Assembly (NCBI RefSeq): GCF_018636735.1
Contig: NZ_CP045200.1
Location: 310,001 to 374,000 of the forward strand
Direction of reading: 5' to 3'
Length of the DNA stretch: 64,000 nucleotides
DNA from: Erythrobacter sp. 3-20A1M
GTDB taxonomy: Bacteria; Pseudomonadota; Alphaproteobacteria; Sphingomonadales; Sphingomonadaceae
Both the position numbers and the translations under genes were made by a program. The notes beneath the pieces are model-generated. The model did no database searches. It had not been told where the DNA came from and saw nothing but the letters and a program-made list of their open reading frames with translations. Within the stretch, counting starts at the first letter, position 1; each line of letters opens with the position of its first letter. Below are positions 17,674-25,410 of this stretch, one piece after another.

Positions 17674-17922
17674 TCAGAGCTTGTGCTTGGCCTCGAGCGC
17701 GGTCACGCGGGCGGCCAGCGCCTCGCTATCCTCGCGCGCCTTGGCGGCCATGGCCTTGACCGCCTCGAACTCCTCGCGGCTGACGAAGTCGAGCCCGCCG
17801 AGCGTTTCCTTGACCCGCTCCCGCGCGCTCTCGCGCGCCTCGCGGGTCATCCCGGCGAAGGTGCCCGCGGCACCGTTCACGAGCTTAACGAAATCGGCGA
17901 TCATGGGGTTCTGGCTCTGCAT
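17674..17922 (-). CDS. UbiK-like accessory factor (BMFP domain protein)
   Basis: An 82-aa protein with an amphipathic N-terminus (MQSQNPMIADFVKLVNGAAG) and a C-terminal coiled coil (FEAVKAMAAKAREDSEALAARVTALEAKHKL region), the two parts of the UbiK/YqiC family. In E. coli UbiK supports ubiquinone biosynthesis; alphaproteobacterial homologues are membrane-fusogenic proteins. It is the first gene of a small run with recO and leuB. The family assignment is good, the role inferred. Confidence 0.85.
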   Translation of the reverse strand: MQSQNPMIADFVKLVNGAAGTFAGMTREARESARERVKETLGGLDFVSREEFEAVKAMAAKAREDSEALAARVTALEAKHKL

Positions 17923-17960
17923 ACCGGCCTAGATGTGGCGCGCGGGCGGAATTGGCAAGA

Positions 17961-18515
17961 TCAGATCGCGATCCGCTGCGCCGCCCCGCTGGACGATGCA
18001 CCGTCGGCCTGCGGATTGAGAGCCAGGATCTGGTAGTTGAGCACGCTGGCGAAGCACACCCAGGCGAGATAGGGCACCAGCAGCACGGCGGCCGCCCGCC
18101 GCACCCGCCAGAACAGCACCATGGTCGCGACGATCGCGATCCCCATCGCGACGATCAGGATCAGCGCCGCGGTGATCTGGTGCGCGGCGAAGAACAGCGG
18201 GCTCCACGCGAGATTGAGCGCGAACTGCACCACGAAGGCGAAGATCGCCGCGGTCCGACCCCGCGCGCCCCATGCATTGCACACCAACGCCAGCGCCAGC
18301 CCCATCAGGACGTAGAGGACGGTCCAGGCGATGGGAAAGAGGATCGGCGGGGGATAGAGCGCCGGCTTATCGAGCGAGGCGAACCACGGGTTGCCATCGC
18401 CATTGCCCGACGCGGCCCCCGACAGCAGGCCGAGCAGGACGACTGCGGGAATGCACAACAGGGCCCAGCGGATGAAGCTGGCGCGCAGTTGCCCGCGCGA
18501 GGCCAGACGCGACAT
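17961..18515 (-). CDS. TspO/MBR family membrane protein
   Basis: Five-helix membrane protein of 184 aa related to the tryptophan-rich sensory protein TspO, which binds tetrapyrroles in other bacteria. The conserved core PWFASLDKPALYPPPILFPI, then AWTVLYVLMGLA and NLAWSPLFF, is present. ATG 18515 is chosen because GAGGAGG lies five bases upstream; a longer frame starting at 18539 has no such site. It is separated by 38 bp from the UbiK-like gene downstream. Confidence 0.92.
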   Translation of the reverse strand: MSRLASRGQLRASFIRWALLCIPAVVLLGLLSGAASGNGDGNPWFASLDKPALYPPPILFPIAWTVLYVLMGLALALVCNAWGARGRTAAIFAFVVQFALNLAWSPLFFAAHQITAALILIVAMGIAIVATMVLFWRVRRAAAVLLVPYLAWVCFASVLNYQILALNPQADGASSSGAAQRIAI

Positions 18516-18602
18516 TGAACCTCCTCGATAAAGGGGCATTCATGCGACCTATTCGCACCAGCACCTAGATTGCGGCGCACGCGCGCGCAACCGGCAGACG
18601 CA

Positions 18603-19376
<774 letters not shown>

Positions 19377-19401
19377 CGCGGTTAGCGCGCATTACATCCC
19401 C

Positions 19402-19962
19402 ATGCAAAGCAACCGAACGCCGATCCGCTCCATCGCCCTGCGCCTCGCCCCCGGGATCGCGCTGACGATCGGGCTCGCCGCCTGCGCGCCCACGCCGCAG
19501 CGGGTGGAGCAGACCCCCATGCCCCCGCCTCCCCCGCCCCCGGTCACCGTGACGGTGCCCACGCCCAGCTTCGACAACTGGATGGACGCGCCCCAGACGC
19601 CGGGCGACTGGCGCTACGCCCCGGACGGCAGGAAGCCCTATGCCGTATTCGGCGCGCGCGGCGGGACCGGGCAATTCGCCATCGAGTGCGACCGCACGGC
19701 CGGATCGATCGCGCTGGTCCGCGCGGGCAGCGCCGGTGCAGCGGTTCCCATGCAGGTGCGCACCGAAACCGCCGACCGCGTGGTGCAGGCCCAGCCCATT
19801 GCCGGCACAGGTCGTGTCGCGGCGACGCTCAACGCGCGCGACCCGCTGCTGGATGCGATGGCCTTCAGCAAGGGGCGCTTCGCGATCGAGGTTGCGGGAT
19901 TGCCCACGCTCTATCTCCCCGCCTGGGCGGAGGTGAGCCGGGTGATCGAGGACTGTCGGTAA
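19402..19962 (+). CDS. Hypothetical lipoprotein
   Basis: A 186-aa protein with a lipoprotein signal: basic start MQSNRTPIRS, hydrophobic core and lipobox LAAC at about residues 25-28. A proline-rich linker (PMPPPPPPPV) then leads to a domain of unknown function with a repeated YAVFGARGGTGQFAIEC / GRFAIEVAGLPTLYL pattern. ATG 19402 is chosen for the signal peptide; the frame is open far upstream only as a shadow of tlyA. Probably anchored in the envelope. The domain was not recognised. Confidence 0.75.
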   Translation: MQSNRTPIRSIALRLAPGIALTIGLAACAPTPQRVEQTPMPPPPPPPVTVTVPTPSFDNWMDAPQTPGDWRYAPDGRKPYAVFGARGGTGQFAIECDRTAGSIALVRAGSAGAAVPMQVRTETADRVVQAQPIAGTGRVAATLNARDPLLDAMAFSKGRFAIEVAGLPTLYLPAWAEVSRVIEDCR

Positions 19963-20136
19963 GGAGAGTCGCGAGGCGCGCGCAAACGCGCGCACCGCAT
20001 TCGATCAATTCTGACGTCGGAAAACTTTTATTCAAGCCTTGTTTTCGCAGGCCGCACGAATCACAAAGGGGATGAGATCGGCGGCGAACGACGATTTCAA
20101 CCCCCGGTGATACGGCGGGTTATGGCTCTACAGCGC

Positions 20137-20151
20137 GAAAGGAGGTGATCC
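20137..20151 (+). promoter_or_regulatory. Extended Shine-Dalgarno, complementary to 15 nt of 16S 3' end
   Basis: GAAAGGAGGTGATCC is the exact complement of the conserved 3' end of bacterial 16S rRNA (GGATCACCTCCTTTC). Natural sites rarely match more than 5-8 bases. It ends one base before the ATG of an 18-codon ORF, with the GGAGG core at a good distance. Confidence 0.85.
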
Positions 20152-20152
20152 G

Positions 20153-20209
20153 ATGTCTCATGGTTCAGCAGAGAGGTCGGCAAGTTTCCGCACGGAGCAC
20201 TATCGGTAG
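20153..20209 (+). CDS. Orphan 18-aa small ORF with very strong RBS
   Basis: ATG 20153 to TAG 20209 encodes MSHGSAERSASFRTEHYR, a basic, Ser/Arg-rich peptide with no hydrophobic segment. The evidence for translation is the 15-nt match to the anti-Shine-Dalgarno sequence directly upstream. The stop codon lies inside the first of three hairpins. It is not a leader peptide in the usual sense, because the next gene downstream is on the opposite strand and a terminator-like stem follows. It may be a small protein, or a ribosome-engaging element of a regulatory RNA. No family was recognised. Confidence 0.55.
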   Translation: MSHGSAERSASFRTEHYR

Positions 20210-20261
20210 GATTCCTTCGATAGAGGCACCGTGAGCGGCACTTCCTGGCCGCTGACCATGC

Positions 20262-20319
20262 GAAGGCCAGTCTCCCCCAGGGCATCGAGCCGGGCGCGGA
20301 GGCTGGCCTTCTCATTTTC
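20262..20319 (+). terminator. Terminator-like stem-loop closing the small RNA
   Basis: Arms GAAGGCCAGTCTCC and GGAGGCTGGCCTTC pair over 14 bases with one G-U wobble around a 22-base loop, followed by TCATTTTC. The moderate T content makes it a plausible, not ideal, intrinsic terminator. On the other strand it lies 15 bases beyond the end of the oxidoreductase gene and could serve both. Confidence 0.55.
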
Positions 20320-20334
20320 GCTACCGGCGAGCCG

Positions 20335-21222
20335 CTAGCAAGAGTAATCCGGTCGCTCGATGTCGGCGACGATCCCGAGCTGCTCGGGCGACCAGCCCAG
20401 CACCTTCTTCGTCCACGCGTTGGAAGCGGGGCCGTTATTGGCAACCCAGGTGGCAAGGGGTCCGAAATGCGCCTCCGCCTCTTCGGGTGTCAGCGACCTG
20501 GTCGGCAGGCCGAGCTGGCGTCCGATCGCTTCTGCGATCTCGCGGTAAGGCACGCCCTCCTCGGCAACCGCATGGTAGGCCTCGCCGCGGGCACCGCGTT
20601 CCAGGGCTAGCCGGTAGACGCGTGCGGCGTCCAGACGGTGAACCGCCGGCCACAGGTTCGCGCCATCACCGACATAGGCCGAGAAGCCCTTCTCGCGAGC
20701 AATGCCTGCGAGCATGGGCACGAAGCCATGCGTTTCGCCTTGGCCGTGAACGGAGCGCGGGTTGCGCACAACGTTCGCATGGATGCCGCGATCGGCCAGC
20801 GCAAAGGCGGTCTGCTGGGATGCGCGCGGAAAGGCCGGCATCACCTCCGGCCGGTCGGTTTCCAACGCCTTCTCGCCCGTGAGGTGCAGGAAGCCATCGG
20901 TAACGACGATCGGCCGTGTCGATCCGGCGAACACCTCGCCGAACGTTTCGATCGCGGCGCTGTCCTCGGCCGCCAACTCGCCGATCCGTGAGATGTCGAG
21001 ACCAAAGGCGGTATGGATGATTCCGTCCGCATCCGCAGCGCCCCGACGAAGAACGTCCAGGTCGCCCAGTCCGCCGACCACTACCGTGCCCCCCGCAGCA
21101 AGAAGCGCCGCACCTTTTTCCTCCGACCGGACCAGACCGACGACCGAGTGACCGGCCGCCATCAGCTCGCGCGCGACGACCGAGCCGATCCAGCCATTCG
21201 CACCTGTCAGGAATACACGCAT
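20335..21222 (-). CDS. SDR-family NAD(P)-dependent oxidoreductase / epimerase-like
   Basis: Extended short-chain dehydrogenase of 295 aa. The N-terminal Rossmann motif is MRVFLTGANGWIGSVVAREL (TGxxGxxG), followed by the nucleotide-contacting GLVRSEE and IIHTAFG strands. The usual catalytic YxxxK is not evident, so the reaction cannot be stated. It is divergently transcribed from a TetR-type gene with a strong operator between them, which implies that TetR controls it, perhaps in response to its substrate. Confidence 0.88.
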   Translation of the reverse strand: MRVFLTGANGWIGSVVARELMAAGHSVVGLVRSEEKGAALLAAGGTVVVGGLGDLDVLRRGAADADGIIHTAFGLDISRIGELAAEDSAAIETFGEVFAGSTRPIVVTDGFLHLTGEKALETDRPEVMPAFPRASQQTAFALADRGIHANVVRNPRSVHGQGETHGFVPMLAGIAREKGFSAYVGDGANLWPAVHRLDAARVYRLALERGARGEAYHAVAEEGVPYREIAEAIGRQLGLPTRSLTPEEAEAHFGPLATWVANNGPASNAWTKKVLGWSPEQLGIVADIERPDYSC

Positions 21223-21266
21223 TGCAACCTCCTTGCTGTTCGAGGCGGCATGGGGCTATGACCACC

Positions 21267-21303
21267 GTCAGTGACTGACATAGGTTCGATGTCAGTCACT
21301 GAC
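21267..21303. promoter_or_regulatory. TetR-type operator between divergent genes
   Basis: Perfect 15-bp inverted repeat: GTCAGTGACTGACAT (21267-21281), a 7-base spacer, then ATGTCAGTCACTGAC (21289-21303). Each arm is itself a smaller palindrome, TCAGT-N-ACTGA, so the site offers two half-operators, as seen for TetR-family dimers binding in pairs. It lies immediately before the SD (AAGGAGG, 21304-21310) of the TetR gene and 45 bp from the oxidoreductase start. Confidence 0.85.
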
Positions 21304-21313
21304 AAGGAGGGAT

Positions 21314-21868
21314 ATGGCGAAATCGACATCGAATGCGCGCGTGCGCCTGCAACAGGCAGCGGTGGAGCTGTTTCTGGAGCGCGGCTACGACCGCACCACC
21401 GCAGCCGAAATCGCCGACCGGGCCGGAGTGACGGAGCGCACGTTCTTTCGTCACTTTCTCGATAAGCGCGAGGTGCTGTTCGATGGCCAGGCGGTGCTGG
21501 TGAAAGCGCTGACCAGTTCGATCGCCGACGCGCCAGCCGAGCTGGGGCCGCTCGACACGCTCTTCAGGGCCTTCCGAGCGGTGACGCCGCTATTGGAAGA
21601 CAACCGCCCTTTTTCGCAGCCCCGGCAAAAGGTCATCTCCGCGACACCGGCCCTCCACGAACGCGAGCTGTCCAAGCTGGAAGCGTTGTCCGACGGGCTT
21701 GCTTCGGCCTTGCGGCAACGCGGTGTTTCCGAGCTGCCCGCCGTACTGGCCGCCCGTGCTGGTATGGCTTCCTTCGCCCACGCGACGCTTGCTTGGCTGG
21801 AAGATGACCAACCGTCGCTGGCGGAGCGTCTCGATCTGGCCGAGAGAGCCTTGAAGAGCGTTCTGTAA
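21314..21868 (+). CDS. TetR-family transcriptional regulator
   Basis: Regulator of 184 aa. The N-terminal helix-turn-helix is standard: LQQAAVELFLERGYDRTTAA, then EIADRAGVTERTFFRHF. The C-terminal ligand-binding domain is of the short type. A good SD (AAGGAGG) lies three bases before ATG 21314, directly after the operator, so autorepression is expected along with control of the divergent oxidoreductase. The effector is unknown. Confidence 0.95.
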   Translation: MAKSTSNARVRLQQAAVELFLERGYDRTTAAEIADRAGVTERTFFRHFLDKREVLFDGQAVLVKALTSSIADAPAELGPLDTLFRAFRAVTPLLEDNRPFSQPRQKVISATPALHERELSKLEALSDGLASALRQRGVSELPAVLAARAGMASFAHATLAWLEDDQPSLAERLDLAERALKSVL

Positions 21869-21955
21869 GAGTCGGCTCCGACGTTCCCGCCCAAGGCGAC
21901 AGGTTGGTGGGCTATTCGCTTTCCTACTCCGCCGAAATCTGCCTCAACTTGGCGG

Positions 21956-22453
21956 ATGAAGCGCTATTTCACCCTGCCGCCGCGCGATCGCTCGCCGGCG
22001 ATCGCCATTCCGCCCTTTCATGCCGTGCCGGTGCGCCTGCGGGCCGACGGCTGGACGCCGCTGCGGCAGGCGGAGTTCATTGGGCATCTGGCGGAAACGC
22101 GCTCGGTCGCGCAGGCCGCGCGGTGCGTTTCGATGGCGCGCGAGAGCGCGTACCGCCTGCGCACGCGTGCCGGATCGGAAGGTTTCGTCGCGGCGTGGGA
22201 CGCGGCGCTGGCGCGCACCGGGACCAGGCGCGGTCAGGAACAGCTGCTCGCCGCACTGGACGCGGCGCGTGCCGCCCTGCGCCCCTCGCCGAAAGTCACA
22301 CTCAGGCAGCTCGAATGGCGCGTCGATACCGGTGTGTGGAAGGTAATCCTGCACGCCGGGCGCTATGCCGGGGTGCGGCGCAAGCCCGACAATTCCGCGC
22401 TTTTCGCGCTGCTCGCCCGCACCCGCCATGCCGACGAATGGGCGACGGGATGA
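21956..22453 (+). CDS. Conserved hypothetical protein with HTH-like segment
   Basis: A 165-aa basic protein starting MKRYFTLPPRDRSPAIAIPP. Residues ~40-70 (FIGHLAETRSVAQAA then RCVSMARESAYRLRTRAG) have the pattern of a helix-turn-helix in which SVAQAARCVSMARESAYRLR would be the two helices, so DNA binding is possible. The C-terminal half is Arg/Ala-rich. It ends 119 bp before ilvE on the same strand. No family was recognised. Confidence 0.65.
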   Translation: MKRYFTLPPRDRSPAIAIPPFHAVPVRLRADGWTPLRQAEFIGHLAETRSVAQAARCVSMARESAYRLRTRAGSEGFVAAWDAALARTGTRRGQEQLLAALDAARAALRPSPKVTLRQLEWRVDTGVWKVILHAGRYAGVRRKPDNSALFALLARTRHADEWATG

Positions 22454-22572
22454 GCGAAAGTCACACTTTTCAAACGCGCGTTTCGCGTTCCATCCTGTTG
22501 GACGATGCGCGGCAAGGGCCACCTGCAACCTCTCCTCTTGCCCCCGCCCCCCTCGCGGATTACTCCGCCGCC

Positions 22573-23655
22573 ATGGATTTCGAGCACATTCCCCACCCCG
22601 CGCCGGTACCGGGCGAAACCCGCGACCAGGCGATCGCCGATCCGGGCTTCGGCAGCGTCTTTACCGATCACATGGCGATCATCGAATACGACGCCAACGA
22701 TGGGCGTGGTTGGCATTCGGCCCGCATCGCACCGCGCGAACCGCTCAGCCTCGATCCCGCGGCGGCGGTTCTGCATTATGCGCAGGAGATCTTCGAAGGG
22801 CTGAAGGCGTACAAGCAGGCGGACGATAGCCTCGCGCTGTTCCGGCCAGAGGCGAATGCGCGCCGGTTCCGGGACAGCGCACGGCGGCTCGCCATGCCCG
22901 AACTGCCCGAGGAGCTGTTCCTCGAATCGCTGCGGCGGCTGGTGGAGGTCGACCGCGCCTGGGTGCCGACCGTGCCGGGCGGCTCGCTCTATCTGAGGCC
23001 CTTCATGTTCGCGGACGAGGCCTTCCTCGGCGTGCGTCCGGCGAAGAAGTACAAATATCTCGTCATCGCCAGCCCGGCGGGCAATTATTTCAAGTCCGGC
23101 GCGCCGGCGGTGAAAATCTGGGTCAGCCAGGATTATGTCCGCGCCGCGCCCGGCGGCACCGGGGCGGCGAAGACCGGCGGAAATTATGCCGCCTCGCTGG
23201 TTCCGCAGGCCGAGGCGATCGAGAAAGGCTGCGACCAGGTCGTGTTCCTAGACGCGGTGGAGCGCAAGTGGATCGAGGAACTGGGCGGCATGAACCTGTT
23301 CTTCGTGTTTGACGACGGCAGCGTGGTGACACCCCCGCTGACCGGTACGATCCTGCCCGGCATCACTCGCGACAGCCTGCTGACGCTGCTGCGCGAAGAA
23401 GGGCTGACCGTGCGCGAGGAGCCCTATTCGCTGGACCAGTGGCGCGCCGATGCCGAGAGCGGGAAGCTGGTCGAGACCATGGCCTGCGGCACCGCGGCGG
23501 TCGTCACCGCCGTGGGCACGGTCGCGCAGCCGGACGGCGAGTTCACCATCGGCAGCGGCGGTCCGGGTCAGCTAACCACGAAGCTGCGCGAGCGGCTGGT
23601 CGGCATCCAGAAGGGCGCGGTCGACGACACCCATGGCTGGGTGACGCGGCTCTAG
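22573..23655 (+). CDS. ilvE: Branched-chain amino-acid aminotransferase
   Basis: PLP enzyme performing the last step of leucine, isoleucine and valine synthesis and the first of their breakdown. At 360 aa it belongs to the longer BCAT group. It has HYAQEIFEGLKAY, GSLYLRPFMFADEAFLGV, and the lysine-containing GGTGAAKTGGNYAASL. The C-terminal CGTAAVVTAVGTV is also conserved. ATG 22573 (MDFEHIPHPAPVPG) is chosen; the frame is open upstream but overlaps the preceding gene. It converges on the flavoprotein gene with one base between stops. Confidence 0.95.
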   Translation: MDFEHIPHPAPVPGETRDQAIADPGFGSVFTDHMAIIEYDANDGRGWHSARIAPREPLSLDPAAAVLHYAQEIFEGLKAYKQADDSLALFRPEANARRFRDSARRLAMPELPEELFLESLRRLVEVDRAWVPTVPGGSLYLRPFMFADEAFLGVRPAKKYKYLVIASPAGNYFKSGAPAVKIWVSQDYVRAAPGGTGAAKTGGNYAASLVPQAEAIEKGCDQVVFLDAVERKWIEELGGMNLFFVFDDGSVVTPPLTGTILPGITRDSLLTLLREEGLTVREEPYSLDQWRADAESGKLVETMACGTAAVVTAVGTVAQPDGEFTIGSGGPGQLTTKLRERLVGIQKGAVDDTHGWVTRL

Positions 23656-23656
23656 G

Positions 23657-24745
23657 TCAGTCGATCCGCGATAGCCGCATCGCCAGCCCGGCGCTGGCGG
23701 GCAGGAGCTTCGCCATGGTTGCCAGCGCAAGCGCGCCGGTCGGGTTCTCGGCAAGATGCCACACCAGGCTAGCCGCGCCGACGGGTCGCCGGGAGCGCCG
23801 GGCGAAGCCGCGCTGGAATTGCGGCGCGCTGCGGCCCGAAAGGTAGGCTTCGCCCGCCGCGATCCCGCTGGCGATGGCGATGCTCATCCCCTCGCCCGCA
23901 AGCGACGGAATGACCGCCGCCTGATCGCCGAGCCGGTAGAGGCCGGGCTGCGTCTCGGTCGCGATCCAGCCGTAGGGGACGGAGCCGATGGTATCGATGG
24001 GCAGCCCCGCCGGTGCGCCCGCCATGCGCTCGGCGAACGCCGGGTAATCCGCCGCCAGCCGGTCGAGTAGGGTGCGCGGGTCGCCGCCCGCCCCGGCCAG
24101 CAGAGACTTCCTGACCGCGAGGCAGACATTGGCGCTCCCATCCTCCTGCAACACGATCCCGGCATAGCCGCCATCGAAGAAATGCAGCTCGATCGCCCCG
24201 GCGAGCAGATCGTGCAACCGCTTACCGCCGGGCAGGCGGATGCGCAGGCCCAGCGCGGGATCGTCGCCCTGTCGCGGGCGGCTCTCTCCGCGCACATCGT
24301 GCTTGCCGGTGGCGAGGAAGATCGCGTCGGAGCGCCATTCCCGCCGCGCGCCCTCGATCCGGCCGGGTGCCACGCCCCGCGCGCGATCGATCTTGAGCCG
24401 CGCGCCCGAAGCCAGAGCCATCTGGCGCAGCGCGGTGTCGAATGCGTGGCGAGAAAGGCCGAAAGCGGTCGCGGGCAACCGCGCCTCCGCCTGGCGCTCG
24501 CCCGCGAACAGTCGCAGCCGCCCGACCCGGTGCGCGCCGAGCGCGGGCAGATCGATCCCGAGGCCGCGCAGACTCTCCGCCGTGCGCCAGCTCATGAAGC
24601 CGCCGCACAGCGCGTCACCAACTCTCTCGTCCCGGTCGATCAGCACCGGCTCCGCCCCGCCGCGCGCCAGCACGATGGCGGCGGCGCAACCGGCAGGTCC
24701 GGCCCCGAGGATCAGCGGCGCGGTCAGCGCAGCTTCTCGACACAC
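23657..24745 (-). CDS. FAD-dependent oxidoreductase (geranylgeranyl-reductase-like)
   Basis: Flavoprotein of about 362 aa. The dinucleotide-binding motif LILGAGPAGCAAAIVLARGG lies at the very N-terminus, with LYRLGDQAAVIPSLAGEGMS as the second FAD site, as in geranylgeranyl reductase-like and PHBH-type monooxygenases. The start is uncertain: GTG 24745 gives a 22-base overlap with the methyltransferase gene, while a CTG next to APLILGAG is the only later option. It is the last gene of the type III PKS operon, so it probably oxidises or reduces the polyketide product. Confidence 0.85.
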   Translation of the reverse strand: MCREAALTAPLILGAGPAGCAAAIVLARGGAEPVLIDRDERVGDALCGGFMSWRTAESLRGLGIDLPALGAHRVGRLRLFAGERQAEARLPATAFGLSRHAFDTALRQMALASGARLKIDRARGVAPGRIEGARREWRSDAIFLATGKHDVRGESRPRQGDDPALGLRIRLPGGKRLHDLLAGAIELHFFDGGYAGIVLQEDGSANVCLAVRKSLLAGAGGDPRTLLDRLAADYPAFAERMAGAPAGLPIDTIGSVPYGWIATETQPGLYRLGDQAAVIPSLAGEGMSIAIASGIAAGEAYLSGRSAPQFQRGFARRSRRPVGAASLVWHLAENPTGALALATMAKLLPASAGLAMRLSRID

Positions 24746-25410
24746 AGGCGGAAGGGAAAGACACGGAACACCCGCGCACCCCGCACCCCCGCCTCGGCCA
24801 GCATGGGTGCCCATTCGCCGGGGCGGTAGGAACGCGCGATGCTCATCTGCCCGTCATGGCGCACGATATCGTGCCAGCCGAACATCCGCGCGAGCAGCGG
24901 GTAGCCACGATAGGCGAAGCCGTGGCGATGGAGGTCGTTGACCAGCCAACCCGCGCGCGCTTCGCCGTCCATGAAGCGCAGGAAGGCGACGAGCTGAGCA
25001 TGGGTCATATGATGCGCGACGAGGCTGGAGACGACGCAGTCGAACCCCTCGCCCGCCAGATCGGCATAGTCGCCCGCCCGGTACTCTATTCCGCTGTCGG
25101 GATCGGTCCGCGCCCGCGCGGTAGCGACGCTCTTGGCGTTCAAGTCGATGCCTACGAGCCGCGCCGCGACGCCGCGCCGAACCGCCCAGCGGCGTATGAT
25201 GCGCAGCATATCGCCATCACCGAAACCGACATCGAGCAGGCTGAAATGGTCACGCCGTCCCACTGCTCGGTCGAGAAAGGCAAGCGTAGGGCGCGCGGCC
25301 ATGGTGACCCGGTTGACCTTGGCCAAGTCGCGTAACACGGCGTCGTAGATCTCCGGCGCAAGTGCCGGATCATCCATCAGTTCCTCGGCGATGAGGCGGC
25401 GCTCAAGCAT
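24724..25410 (-). CDS. Class I SAM-dependent methyltransferase
   Basis: A 228-aa methyltransferase with SAM-binding motif I LLDVGFGDGDMLR and the acidic-loop strand LVGIDLNAKSVATA. VVSSLVAHHM follows at motif III. The start is ATG 25410 (MLERRLIAEELMDD), which overlaps the end of the polyketide synthase gene by 8 bases, pointing to translational coupling. Downstream it overlaps the flavoprotein gene. Its likely substrate is the type III PKS product, by analogy with operons in which a PKS is followed by a methyltransferase and a flavoenzyme. Confidence 0.88.
   Translation of the reverse strand: MLERRLIAEELMDDPALAPEIYDAVLRDLAKVNRVTMAARPTLAFLDRAVGRRDHFSLLDVGFGDGDMLRIIRRWAVRRGVAARLVGIDLNAKSVATARARTDPDSGIEYRAGDYADLAGEGFDCVVSSLVAHHMTHAQLVAFLRFMDGEARAGWLVNDLHRHGFAYRGYPLLARMFGWHDIVRHDGQMSIARSYRPGEWAPMLAEAGVRGARVFRVFPFRLCVEKLR

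Larger units (their letters stand above)
20137..20319 (+). ncRNA. Candidate structured small RNA / small mRNA with three hairpins
   Basis: After the small ORF come three inverted repeats. H1: CTATCG/CGATAG (20200-20223), loop containing ATTCCTT. H2: AGCGGC/GCCGCT (20234-20253), loop ACTTCCTG. H3: 14-bp arms at 20262-20275 and 20298-20311 with a single wobble, then TCATTTTC, a terminator-like end. H1 and H2 both present TTCCT in the loop, an anti-Shine-Dalgarno-like motif. The layout (small ORF with strong RBS, then hairpins with CCU-rich loops) resembles alphaproteobacterial anti-SD-loop RNAs such as the Rhodobacter CcsR RNAs. That kinship is inferred. The 5' end was not located. Confidence 0.5.
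19963..20334. other. Intergenic region holding the small ORF and hairpins
   Basis: This 372-bp gap lies between the lipoprotein gene and the oxidoreductase gene, which points towards it. Just after the lipoprotein stop (around 19978-19995) a GCGCGC-AAAC-GCGCGC hairpin may end that transcript. From 20099 a weak AACCC/GGGTT stem precedes the small ORF and three-hairpin element described separately. No longer gene is supportable. Confidence 0.6.

Noticed and set aside
21956-22453. Prophage remnant suggested by the HTH-like unknown protein
   Set aside because: No other phage gene, integrase, tRNA-associated repeat or composition change is nearby.
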